A stretch of DNA of 64,000 bases from Flavobacterium okayamense (GTDB lineage: Bacteria; Bacteroidota; Bacteroidia; Flavobacteriales; Flavobacteriaceae): contig NZ_AP024749.1 of NCBI RefSeq assembly GCF_019702945.1, positions 1,860,001 through 1,924,000 of the forward strand. The letters run 5' to 3'. The notes beneath the pieces are model-generated. The model did no database searches and was not told where the DNA came from. It worked only from the letters and a program-made list of their open reading frames with translations. Both the position numbers and the translations under genes were made by a program. Position 1 is the stretch's first letter; each line of letters begins with the position of its first letter. Shown one piece after another: positions 18,074 to 26,570 of this stretch.

Positions 18074-19540
18074 ATGAAAAAGAAATTATTTGTTTTATTA
18101 ACCACATTTTATTTTATGAGTTTTTATGCCCAAGTTGGTATTGGAACAACTAATATTGAAAATGGAGTCGAACTTCAAATTGAAAGTTCAAATAGAGGAT
18201 TATTAATTCCGAGAGTTGCATTAACTTCTACAGTAATTCAAGCACCAGTAGGACCAGCTCCAATAGCTACTGGAGTATTAGTTTACAATACTTCAACCAA
18301 CGGAGCTGGAGCAACAGCAGTATCGCCTGGTTTTTATTACTGGTCTGGAACAGAATGGATATCATTACGTTCCAATACAGGAACACCAAATTTAGATTAT
18401 TGGTCTTTATTTGGTAATTCAGGAACTACTCCAGGAACTAATTTTTTAGGAACAACTGATGCTAGAGATTTACAAATAAGAACAAATAACCAATTGCGAG
18501 TAACTACTAAAAGTACGGGTGAAGTTATTATAGGAAATACTACAAATCCTATTGCTAATACTTTAACAACTGTTATACCATCAGGAACGCAAATAGGAAT
18601 TTTTGCTAATAGCCAAAACTCACCAAGAACAATAAGAGCTTTGAATGCAAACAATACTCAATTTGTTATTGATGGAGGAAATTTAGATCCTGATGGTGGT
18701 AGAGGTGTAATTGGTATAAGTGCAAGTCTTGCTTCAAATAGCACTAATACAGTAATGGGAGTTTTAGGAGTTGCGGGTAGAACTACTTTTACTGAACTTC
18801 CTGGAGAATCTGTTGGATTATCTGGTCAAGGTACTACAGGTTTACATGTACGAGGAGTAGGTAAAACTGGTAATAATGATTATTATTCGGCATATTTTGA
18901 ATACGATCAAGACGATAACTTATCGACTAGTAATGGACCATTTGCAAGAATTGCAGGTAAAGATTTTGATTATTTTACTGGACCAGCAGCTAGAAGAGAT
19001 GTTACGTATGGTGGTTATTTTGATGCTAATACATCAAATTCAGATTTTGTATTTGTAGGAGCAAGAAATAACAATACTTCTTATAAAGTTTTAGGTGGAG
19101 GAAACGTTTCTACCATGGTAAAAGATAAAGAAGGAAATAATAGAATTTTACACGCAACTGAAACACCAGAAATTCTTTTTGAAGATTTTGGTACTGGAAA
19201 ACTAGAAAATGGAATTGCTTATATTGAATTAGACCCTATTTTGTCCCAAAACATATTTGTATCTGAAGAGCACCCAATGAAAGTTTTTATCCAACTAGAA
19301 GGCGATTGTAATGGAGTTTATGTAACTGAAAAAACTGATAAAGGTTTTATGGTTAAAGAATTACAAAATGGAACTTCTAATGTCTCTTTTTCATGGAATA
19401 TTGTAGCTAATAGAAAAGATACTGTTAATCTAGATGGAACTGTAGATTCTAAACACGTAGGTGTAAGATTTCCAATTGGTCCTAATCGTTTAAAACCAAA
19501 TGAAAGTAAAGAAGTTAAATATGATTTAGAAAGAAAATAA
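18074..19540 (+). CDS. Secreted surface protein, VGIGTT type
   Basis: 488 aa with a signal peptide (cleaved near FYAQ) followed at once by VGIGTTN, a start shared by many exported Flavobacteriia proteins. Residues about 25-95 contain GLLIPRVALTS, GVLVYNTSTNG and WSGTEWISL, a module also seen in the two surface proteins at 60571 and 61082. The long middle is Asn/Thr/Gly rich and fibre-like. The C-terminal part (ENGIAYIELDP, VFIQLEGDCNGVYV) is a compact beta domain. It is probably an outer-surface structural protein. Closed by a strong terminator. Confidence 0.72.
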   Translation: MKKKLFVLLTTFYFMSFYAQVGIGTTNIENGVELQIESSNRGLLIPRVALTSTVIQAPVGPAPIATGVLVYNTSTNGAGATAVSPGFYYWSGTEWISLRSNTGTPNLDYWSLFGNSGTTPGTNFLGTTDARDLQIRTNNQLRVTTKSTGEVIIGNTTNPIANTLTTVIPSGTQIGIFANSQNSPRTIRALNANNTQFVIDGGNLDPDGGRGVIGISASLASNSTNTVMGVLGVAGRTTFTELPGESVGLSGQGTTGLHVRGVGKTGNNDYYSAYFEYDQDDNLSTSNGPFARIAGKDFDYFTGPAARRDVTYGGYFDANTSNSDFVFVGARNNNTSYKVLGGGNVSTMVKDKEGNNRILHATETPEILFEDFGTGKLENGIAYIELDPILSQNIFVSEEHPMKVFIQLEGDCNGVYVTEKTDKGFMVKELQNGTSNVSFSWNIVANRKDTVNLDGTVDSKHVGVRFPIGPNRLKPNESKEVKYDLERK

Positions 19541-19559
19541 AATTTTTCTAAAAGCTAAA

Positions 19560-19595
19560 CTAAAAAAGCCACTTTATACAAAGTGGCTTTTTTAA
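19560..19595. terminator. Hairpin terminator between surface protein and anti-sigma genes
   Basis: AAAAAAGCCACTTT (19562-19575) pairs with AAAGTGGCTTTTTT (19580-19593). Flanking A and T runs suit both directions. Confidence 0.85.
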
Positions 19596-19609
19596 TATAA
19601 TGTATAAAC

Positions 19610-20410
19610 TTAAACTTTTCCTAGAGTATATAATTGTTCTAGAGTAGGTGATACACTACCTCCAGCGGGCTCAAGTGTAATTCCGAAAGCTTCGGCACCT
19701 TCCGCTTTTTCTACTTTAAATAGTTTAGTACTATTCGCATTAAAATCATCTAAAAGACCTATACTATTAGGTGTAAGCGGACTTAATTTTAAACCCCAAA
19801 CTTGATACACTTTTCCTTCTGGTGGATTTGGTAATCCTGAAGCATCGATATATACTTCATTTGTTTCTTTATTATAATAGGCTCTTGCAAAAGCTTGTGG
19901 CGCTACTTCTTGTCCGCCTAAAGCTACTTGTTGGGTATTGTTATCTCTAATGAAAGCTAAAATAGTTTCTTTTTCTTGTTTGTCAAATTCTAAATCTACA
20001 ATCGATTTTTGCATTTCTGATTTATCAGCGTTTAAATTATCGATAGTCGTAGTAGATAATGAGTTTTGATACATTTGGTAACCAAAACCTATTGCTAGTA
20101 CAGCAGCTGAAGCCCAACCAATATAATTCGCCCAATTTGATTTTTTTACCAATGGAATAACCTTACTATTACCTAAAATTTTCTCTCTTATTTTCGAATA
20201 ATTTGTAGCCGAAAGGTGAGGAGAAACACTTTTAGATAAATTAAGCACTGCATATTCTATTGCTTCAATTTCAGTTTGAATTTCAGGATGTTTTTTTGCC
20301 ATTTCTTTGACTTCAATGTTTTCTGCTTCAGTAAGTTTACCGAAAACATAAAGTTCTAAAATTCCTGATTCTATATAATCTTTACTGTTCATCATTTCAT
20401 CATTATTCAT
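19610..20410 (-). CDS. Anti-sigma factor, RskA-like
   Basis: 266 aa. Residues about 1-85 form the cytoplasmic sigma-binding part (SGILELYVFGKLTEAE). One membrane helix follows at about 110-125 (NYIGWASAAVLAIGFGY). The periplasmic part ends in an RskA-type domain (PPEGKVYQVWGLKLSP, then GITLEPAGGS). No HxxxCxxC zinc motif is present in the sigma-binding part. Its ATG overlaps the sigma-factor stop by eight bases, so the two are co-translated. It should hold the sigma factor at the membrane until an envelope signal arrives; the signal is unknown. Confidence 0.88.
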   Translation of the reverse strand: MNNDEMMNSKDYIESGILELYVFGKLTEAENIEVKEMAKKHPEIQTEIEAIEYAVLNLSKSVSPHLSATNYSKIREKILGNSKVIPLVKKSNWANYIGWASAAVLAIGFGYQMYQNSLSTTTIDNLNADKSEMQKSIVDLEFDKQEKETILAFIRDNNTQQVALGGQEVAPQAFARAYYNKETNEVYIDASGLPNPPEGKVYQVWGLKLSPLTPNSIGLLDDFNANSTKLFKVEKAEGAEAFGITLEPAGGSVSPTLEQLYTLGKV

Positions 20411-20936
20411 TTACCATCGATCTAAGTTCGTTAATACAATTTCTACTTTGAGTTTTCACTGTTCCTAAAGGAATTTCTAATTCATCAGAAGCTTCCTGTT
20501 GGGTGTACTCTTGAAAAAACAATAATTCAATAAGCTGAATACAACGTGGTTTAAGTTTATTAATAAACTTTTTAATTCCTAATACATCTATTTTGTTTAT
20601 CAACTTTGAAGAATTGTCTTCAAGCATATATACGAAATTATCAACAGAAAGGTTTTTTTGAGAATTATTATATCCTTTAGATCTCAATTTGTCAATGGTT
20701 GTGTTTCGAGTAATGTTAAGCATCCAAGTGTATAAACGTCCCTTTGATTCATTATAAGAATCTATATTATTCCATATTTTAACAAAAACTTCTTGTAAAA
20801 TATCTTCTGCTTCTTCTTTATTTCTTACCATATTAAAGATTATTCCATAAAGACTTTTAGAATAATTATCGTATAACAATGTGAAGGATTCATTGTCTTT
20901 TTTCAATAAGGCAGTGACTAATTGTTCTTGTTCCAT
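20403..20936 (-). CDS. ECF RNA polymerase sigma factor
   Basis: 177 aa. Region 2 is visible as LYDNYSKSLYGIIF, EEAEDILQEVFVKIWN and GRLYTWMLNITRN, and region 4 as YTQQEASDELEIPLGTVKT followed by a recognition helix. No region 3, as expected for ECF factors. It is co-transcribed with the anti-sigma factor and divergent from the DUF4331 pair, which makes that operon its likely target. An ECF-like promoter can be proposed in the shared 113-base gap. Confidence 0.93.
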   Translation of the reverse strand: MEQEQLVTALLKKDNESFTLLYDNYSKSLYGIIFNMVRNKEEAEDILQEVFVKIWNNIDSYNESKGRLYTWMLNITRNTTIDKLRSKGYNNSQKNLSVDNFVYMLEDNSSKLINKIDVLGIKKFINKLKPRCIQLIELLFFQEYTQQEASDELEIPLGTVKTQSRNCINELRSMVNE

Positions 20937-20989
20937 ATGTTGTAAAGTTAATACTTAAGAATTAAAAAAAAACTTTTTTTGATTTTTTT

Positions 20990-21017
20990 AAAACCAAAAT
21001 CGATTTTGTCTCGTAAA
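20990..21017 (+). promoter_or_regulatory. Candidate ECF promoter and 14-bp palindrome before the DUF4331 operon
   Basis: AAAACC at 20990-20995, a 16-base spacer and CGTAAA at 21012-21017 fit the general AAC/CGT pattern of ECF promoters. A perfect palindrome CAAAATCGATTTTG at 20995-21008 lies in the spacer. No TAnnTTTG housekeeping box is seen here. The assignment is by pattern only. Confidence 0.4.
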
Positions 21018-21049
21018 TGAACATATAACAAATTAAAAAACTAATAAAA

Positions 21050-21697
21050 ATGAAAAAATCAAAATTACTTTTAGGTTTATCGTTCTTCGGAATTGTGGGT
21101 CTAATTTTGGTAGCAGCAGATCACATTGATGCACCTGCAGTACAAGGAGGAACGTCTGATATTACAGATTTTTACTCTTTTCAAGGAGCAAATACTGATA
21201 ATTTAGTATTTGTAGCCAATGTAAAAGGCTTATTATCTCCAACAGCAACGTCAAATGCTTCATTTGATGAAAATGTTATGGTAGAATTTAATATTGACAA
21301 CAATGGAGATAATGTTGAAGATTTAGTTATTCAAGCTGTGCCAAGAAACGGAAAAATGTACTTTTTCGGACCAGTATCACCAGGTACACCAGGTACATCA
21401 AGTACTGTAAAAACTTCTGCAGCCCTTGGAAGTGTTGATATTACTGAATATGGACAATCAGCACAAATTGCAACATCTTCAGGTGCAAGTTTTTTTGCAG
21501 GTCCAAGGGACGATCCTTTCTTCTTTGATTTTGGACAATATTCTGAAATTATAGCTGGAAATGCATCAAGTTTTAACAATCCAGGGACAGATACATTTGC
21601 CGGCACAAATGTTATGTCGGTTGTTGTTGAAGTACCTAAATCTATGCTAGGTGGTTCAGGTACATTAAATACTTGGGTAGAAACAAAAAGAAAATAA
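21050..21697 (+). CDS. DUF4331 protein, N-terminal-half type
   Basis: 215 aa with a Sec signal peptide. The mature protein starts ADHIDAPAVQGGTSDITDFYSF, the hallmark opening of DUF4331 proteins, and continues with FDENVMVEFNIDNNGD. It stops at VETKRK, about where family members continue into a second half. That second half (MGRPAINTVF onward) is encoded by the next gene with its own signal. The function of DUF4331 is unknown. Many Asp and His residues around HIDAP could bind a ligand or metal, but that is a guess. First gene behind the divergent ECF sigma factor. Confidence 0.82.
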   Translation: MKKSKLLLGLSFFGIVGLILVAADHIDAPAVQGGTSDITDFYSFQGANTDNLVFVANVKGLLSPTATSNASFDENVMVEFNIDNNGDNVEDLVIQAVPRNGKMYFFGPVSPGTPGTSSTVKTSAALGSVDITEYGQSAQIATSSGASFFAGPRDDPFFFDFGQYSEIIAGNASSFNNPGTDTFAGTNVMSVVVEVPKSMLGGSGTLNTWVETKRK

Positions 21698-21716
21698 TCC
21701 TTAAAAAAAGAAAATT

Positions 21717-22262
21717 ATGAAAGCAATACAATATAAAACTTTAGTTGCAACATTTATGATAGCTATTTTAGGCGTTAGCTGTAGCGATGATGATTCAAGT
21801 AACATGAATTATGGTCCAGATTTTTCAGGAACATATACACAACAAGATCAAATGGGAAGACCAGCAATTAATACGGTTTTCGTCAGTTCTGGAAATAAAG
21901 ACAATTTTAATACTACGACTCCATCAAACATGGGGGCAGCATATCAATCAGCATTTCAAACTCAATTAATGGCATTAAATCCGGGTTATACAACTAATGC
22001 TTTAGGATTAGATGCAGCAACTTTTACAACAGTTTTAGCAACAGACGTATTAGGTGTTTCAACTACAGGAACTACAACTTTTTTTGACGGTACAAATGTA
22101 TTAACAGGAAGAACTTTAGCTGATGATGTTATAGATGTAGAATTATTATTAATTTTTGGTGGACCAGATGGTACAGCTAATGCTGGTTTAACTTCGGATA
22201 ATGTAAGTGCAAACGATAAAGCGTTTTTATCTTCATTTCCGTATTTAGCATCACCTTGGTAG
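21717..22262 (+). CDS. DUF4331 lipoprotein, C-terminal-half type
   Basis: 181 aa with a lipoprotein signal (ILGVSC, Cys22) and an acidic DDDSS tether. The body begins with QMGRPAINTVFVSSGNKDNFN, which is the start of the second half of full DUF4331 proteins. The rest (ADDVIDVELLLIFGGPDG, then DNVSANDKAF and FPYLASPW) matches the end of that family. It lies 19 bases behind the N-terminal-type gene. A hairpin terminator follows, so the next two genes may be transcribed at a lower level. Confidence 0.8.
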   Translation: MKAIQYKTLVATFMIAILGVSCSDDDSSNMNYGPDFSGTYTQQDQMGRPAINTVFVSSGNKDNFNTTTPSNMGAAYQSAFQTQLMALNPGYTTNALGLDAATFTTVLATDVLGVSTTGTTTFFDGTNVLTGRTLADDVIDVELLLIFGGPDGTANAGLTSDNVSANDKAFLSSFPYLASPW

Positions 22263-22289
22263 AATTTTTACTGCTTTAACCAAGTAAAT

Positions 22290-22320
22290 AAAGGGCATCG
22301 TCAAAGATGCTCTTTATTTT
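22290..22320 (+). terminator. Hairpin terminator inside the sigma-associated locus
   Basis: AAAGGGCATC (22290-22299) pairs with GATGCTCTTT (22306-22315, one G-T pair), followed by ATTTT. It could be partial, allowing read-through to the TPR and TonB genes. Confidence 0.7.
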
Positions 22321-22349
22321 AACTACTTAAATCATTTAAATAGGTAATC

Positions 22350-23657
22350 ATGAGAAAGTATAAATTACACTTCATTTCAACTCTATTTTTTTCTTTTTTT
22401 ATCAGTTGTAACTCAAACTCAGATCAAGATAAAATGGAAATAGCTAAAAAAAATGACTATAAATCTTATTTGGTAAACGATAAGAATATAAAACTAGAAA
22501 ATGCAAAAAAAGATATTGACTTCTGGCAGAAAAAATATGATAATAATTCTAATCAGTATACATATTTGATTAAACTAGCGGGTTTATATTCTCAGCTATT
22601 TGAAATTACAGGAAATATTGAAAATTTATATACAGCTGAAAAATTGTTATTAGAATGTAATGCTAGGGTTAAAGATAAAAAAGCTAGTATTCATAGAGCA
22701 ATTGCAAGAAACTATATTTCTCAACATCGTTTTAAAGAAGCATTAATTTATTTAGACAAAGCTTTGGTTCTTGGTGAGAATAAATTAGATACTCAAAAAA
22801 TGCTTTTTGATGTTTACATGGAGCTAGGAAGTTTTGATTTAGCTAAAAATCAGTTGACAATTATTCAAGATTTTAATGATTTTGACTATTTAATCCGATT
22901 GGCTAAATGGAACGATCATATTGGCCAACTTGACGATGCTATTAAAGTTATGGAAAAAGCAATGGTTTTAGCAGATAACTCAAAGAACCAAGAACTAAAA
23001 GAATGGATTTATTCCAACTTAGCTGATTTTTATGGTCATGCTGATAGAGTCGAAGATTCGTATGCATATTATCTAAAAACGCTAGAATTAGATAAAAATA
23101 ATATGTATGCATTAAAAGGAATTGCTTGGATAGCTTTTTCAAATGACAGAAATCCAGAAAAATCTTTAGAAATTATAGACTATATAGAAAAAAAGCATTT
23201 AACTCCAGATTTGTATCTTTTTAAATCGGATGTGTATGACTTTCAAAATAATGATCTTAAAAGTAAGAATGCTATAAAGAAGTACTTGGACTTATTGAGT
23301 AAAAACAATTATGGAGATATGTATAACAAGTATAATGTTTTATTATATAATGAATTTTCAGATAAAAAAAATCAAGCATTAGAAATCGCACAAATTGAAA
23401 TTAACAATAGACCAACACCTGAATCGTATGATTTATTAGCTTGGTCTTATTATAACTTAGGAGATTTTGAAAAAGCTTATGAAATTGCAAGAGATTTTAC
23501 CATTAATAAATCACATGAACCTTCAATATTATTTCATAATGAATTAATTTTGAAAGCGAATAATAAACTTACAAAAGAGAACTCAAACAAAGAGGAACTT
23601 TTAGAAAGTTTATATGAACTAGGACCAAATTTAGAAAGCCAAATCAAGAATATTTAA
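22350..23657 (+). CDS. TPR-repeat lipoprotein
   Basis: 435 aa with a lipoprotein signal (FFISC, Cys20). The body is a helical array with recognisable tetratricopeptide units, for example FKEALIYLDKALVLG, LDDAIKVMEKAMVLAD, VEDSYAYYLKTLELDKNN and FEKAYEIARDFTIN. TPR proteins are scaffolds for protein contacts, here presumably at the inner face of the outer membrane. It is followed after 7 bases by the TonB-dependent receptor gene, so the two are co-expressed and likely work together. Confidence 0.8.
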   Translation: MRKYKLHFISTLFFSFFISCNSNSDQDKMEIAKKNDYKSYLVNDKNIKLENAKKDIDFWQKKYDNNSNQYTYLIKLAGLYSQLFEITGNIENLYTAEKLLLECNARVKDKKASIHRAIARNYISQHRFKEALIYLDKALVLGENKLDTQKMLFDVYMELGSFDLAKNQLTIIQDFNDFDYLIRLAKWNDHIGQLDDAIKVMEKAMVLADNSKNQELKEWIYSNLADFYGHADRVEDSYAYYLKTLELDKNNMYALKGIAWIAFSNDRNPEKSLEIIDYIEKKHLTPDLYLFKSDVYDFQNNDLKSKNAIKKYLDLLSKNNYGDMYNKYNVLLYNEFSDKKNQALEIAQIEINNRPTPESYDLLAWSYYNLGDFEKAYEIARDFTINKSHEPSILFHNELILKANNKLTKENSNKEELLESLYELGPNLESQIKNI

Positions 23658-23664
23658 GCAAAAA

Positions 23665-25884
23665 ATGAAACACTTCTTACTAATCTCGTTTTTATCAATC
23701 TCTTTCTTAGCTAAAAGTCAAGAGATTAAAGGCACAATTAATGATACTTTCGGAAACCCTATTGTAGATGTAAATATTTATAATTTATCATCATCTACAC
23801 ATGCTCACAGTAATGAATTTGGGAACTTTATATTAAGTAATGTTGCGGTTAACGATACATTAAAATTTTCAAAATTAGGTTATAAAAGTAGTAATTATAT
23901 AGTAGCATCACTATCAGAAAAAATTCAAATTGTTTTAGAAGAAGATGTTTTTAGATTATCAGAAATTATTTTAAGCCCCAACATTGATATTAATTCTAAT
24001 ATTACAAAAATAGATTTAACCACAAATCCTGTGAATTCATCTCAAGAGATACTTAGAAAAGTTCCAGGTTTATTTATAGGTCAACATGCAGGTGGAGGAA
24101 AAGCAGAACAACTTTTTTTAAGAGGTTTTGATATTGATCATGGTACAGATGTATCCATCACATCAGATGGTATCCCAGTTAATATGCCTTCTCATGCTCA
24201 CGGACAAGGGTATGCCGATTTACATTTTGTAATTCCTGAAACAATTGAAAACATTAATTTTGGAAAAGGGCCATATTATGCATCAAAAGGAAATTTTGCC
24301 ACTGCTGCTTATGTCGACTTTTCGTCTAAAGATAAATTAGATACTAGTAAATTGAGTATAGAAGCAGGGCAGTTTAACACCATAAGAACAGTTGGTTTAT
24401 TTGATTTACTAGGTAATACTACCAAATCAAATGCGTATATAGCGACCGAATATATTCTAACGGATGGACCATTTGAATCACCTCAAAACTTTAACCGTTT
24501 CAACTTATTTGGAAAATATACTACCATCTTAGACAATAGAACTAAATTGAGTGTAATAGCTTCTCATTTTAAAAGTAAATGGGATGCTTCAGGTCAAATT
24601 CCTATGCGATTAGTAAATGATGGAACGATAAGTCGTTTTGGTGCAGTAGATGATACCGAAGGCGGATTTACTTCACGAACTAATCTATCGTTAAATGTTG
24701 ATAAAAAATTAGATGAAAATAGTTCGATTAAATCAAATGTTTATTTTTCAAAATATGATTTTACCTTGTTTTCAAATTTTACGTTCTTTTTAGAAGATCC
24801 AATAAATGGTGATCAAATTAAGCAAAAAGAAGACCGTACATTATATGGTTTTAATTCAGAATATCGAAAAAACCAAATCTTTGAAAGTTTTAATTTGAGT
24901 TGGCAAGCAGGAATTGGTGCTAAAATAAACTCAAACAAAGATATTGAGCTTTCTCATACATTAAATCGAAACGAAGTTTTAGAATACAAACAACTAGGCG
25001 ATATTGAAGAATCGAATTTGTTCGGATATTTTAATGCCGATTTTAAATTCAACAAGTTTACCATAAATCCAGCATTGCGTTTAGAATATTTTAAATTCAA
25101 TTATCAAGATAAACTGAATCCAAATTATAAAACGCTTTCAAATGATAAAGCTAAACTACTACCTAAATTGAATTTCAGTTATGCGCAAAACGAAAAAGTG
25201 GTTTATTTTCTAAAAACAGGTATTGGTTTTCATTCTAATGATACTCGTGTTGTGTTACAACAAAATAAAGATGTTTTACCAAGTGCTTATGGTGCCGATT
25301 TAGGTGTTATTTTAAAACCAACAGATAACTTAATTATTAATTCTGCATTGTGGACATTGTTTTCAGAACAAGAATTTGTTTATGTTGGAGATGCTGGAAT
25401 AGTGGAACCTTCAGGTAAATCAAAAAGATATGGTGTAGATTTAGGTTTGCGCTATCAATTAAACGATTTTTTATTCTTTGATTTCGATTCTAATTATTCT
25501 TTAGCAAGAAGTGTTGATGAACCTTCAGGACAAAATTATATTCCTTTAGCTCCAAAATGGACATCTGTTGGTGGAATTAGTGTTAGAAATTACAAACGTT
25601 TCTCGGGTAGTATACAATATCGTTATTTGGGAGACCGACCCGCAAATGAAGATAATTCGATAATTGCGGAAGGTTATTTTGTAACCGATTTGAATATGAA
25701 TTACCAACTTTCAAAAAGTTTCAACGTTGGATTAATTATTCAAAATTTGTTTGATACTGAATGGAATGAAACACAATTTTTAACAGAATCTCAACTTCAA
25801 AACGAATCTCAACCTGTTGAAGAGATTCATTTTACGCCAGGAACTCCGTTTTTTGCTAAAATAAAAGTTACTTATAGTTTTTAA
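23665..25884 (+). CDS. TonB-dependent outer-membrane receptor, histidine-rich
   Basis: 739 aa. After a signal peptide (FLAKSQ) residues about 20-95 are a carboxypeptidase-regulatory-like beta domain common in Bacteroidota receptors. The plug follows (LRKVPGLFIGQHAGGG, LFLRGFDIDHGTDV, IPVNMPSHAHGQGYADLHF) and then a 22-strand barrel ending in the aromatic KIKVTYSF. The plug and N-terminal domain hold several His clusters (STHAHS, DIDHGT, PSHAHG), which would suit metal or metal-complex uptake; the substrate is not known. It has no SusD partner. Last gene of the sigma-associated locus. Confidence 0.88.
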   Translation: MKHFLLISFLSISFLAKSQEIKGTINDTFGNPIVDVNIYNLSSSTHAHSNEFGNFILSNVAVNDTLKFSKLGYKSSNYIVASLSEKIQIVLEEDVFRLSEIILSPNIDINSNITKIDLTTNPVNSSQEILRKVPGLFIGQHAGGGKAEQLFLRGFDIDHGTDVSITSDGIPVNMPSHAHGQGYADLHFVIPETIENINFGKGPYYASKGNFATAAYVDFSSKDKLDTSKLSIEAGQFNTIRTVGLFDLLGNTTKSNAYIATEYILTDGPFESPQNFNRFNLFGKYTTILDNRTKLSVIASHFKSKWDASGQIPMRLVNDGTISRFGAVDDTEGGFTSRTNLSLNVDKKLDENSSIKSNVYFSKYDFTLFSNFTFFLEDPINGDQIKQKEDRTLYGFNSEYRKNQIFESFNLSWQAGIGAKINSNKDIELSHTLNRNEVLEYKQLGDIEESNLFGYFNADFKFNKFTINPALRLEYFKFNYQDKLNPNYKTLSNDKAKLLPKLNFSYAQNEKVVYFLKTGIGFHSNDTRVVLQQNKDVLPSAYGADLGVILKPTDNLIINSALWTLFSEQEFVYVGDAGIVEPSGKSKRYGVDLGLRYQLNDFLFFDFDSNYSLARSVDEPSGQNYIPLAPKWTSVGGISVRNYKRFSGSIQYRYLGDRPANEDNSIIAEGYFVTDLNMNYQLSKSFNVGLIIQNLFDTEWNETQFLTESQLQNESQPVEEIHFTPGTPFFAKIKVTYSF

Positions 25885-25900
25885 TTATTCACGGGTTTGT

Positions 25901-25908
25901 TATTTTTG
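25901..25908 (+). promoter_or_regulatory. -7 promoter box of trmH
   Basis: TATTTTTG ends five bases before the ATG at 25914, implying a leaderless transcript. Confidence 0.5.
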
Positions 25909-25913
25909 AACCT

Positions 25914-26570
25914 ATGAACAATGAAGCATTACTTGAATATTTAGAAGGTTTTATTACTGAAAACAGAAAAGAGGGTTTTAAACGCGTTTTACAGAATCGT
26001 ACCAAACATTTTACCATAGCCATGGAAGATGTGTATCAATTGCACAATACGAGTGCTGTGATGCGAAGCTGCGAAGTTTTTGGAATTCAAGAATTGAATG
26101 TAATTGAGCAACGATTTGGAAAAAGGATTGATAAAGAAATAGCGCTAGGAGCAGAGAAGTGGGTAGATGTAAACCGATTTGCTACGATTCAAAGTTGTAT
26201 TGATGATTTAAAAGGAAAAGGTTACCAAATTATAGCAACAACTCCACATGATGATTCTTGTTACTTGCAAGATTTTGATATTTCAAAGCCTTCGGCCATA
26301 TTCTTTGGAACAGAGAAACTCGGACTTTCAGAAGAAGTAATGCAACAAGCCGATGGTTATTTAAAAATTCCAATGGTTGGTTTTACAGAAAGTTTGAACA
26401 TTTCAGTTTCCGCAGCTATTATTATTCAAGATATAACAGCGAGGTTGCGTCGATCAATTATTAATTGGCAATTAACGGAAGAAGAATTATTTGAAAAACA
26501 ACTCGATTGGACCCGTAAATCGATAAAAGATATTGATTTTATTGAGAAGAAGTTCTACGAAAAAAATTAA
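25914..26570 (+). CDS. trmH: tRNA (guanosine(18)-2'-O)-methyltransferase, SpoU family
   Basis: 218 aa. SpoU-class SPOUT enzymes methylate the ribose of G18 in the tRNA D-loop. The three family motifs are visible: NTSAVMRSCEVFGIQELNVIE, IFFGTEKLGLSEE and IPMVGFTESLNISVSAAI. The C-terminal helical extension (TARLRRSIINWQLTEEE) fits TrmH rather than TrmB-like rRNA enzymes. It follows the TonB receptor after 29 bases but has its own promoter box, so it is probably independent. Confidence 0.9.
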   Translation: MNNEALLEYLEGFITENRKEGFKRVLQNRTKHFTIAMEDVYQLHNTSAVMRSCEVFGIQELNVIEQRFGKRIDKEIALGAEKWVDVNRFATIQSCIDDLKGKGYQIIATTPHDDSCYLQDFDISKPSAIFFGTEKLGLSEEVMQQADGYLKIPMVGFTESLNISVSAAIIIQDITARLRRSIINWQLTEEELFEKQLDWTRKSIKDIDFIEKKFYEKN

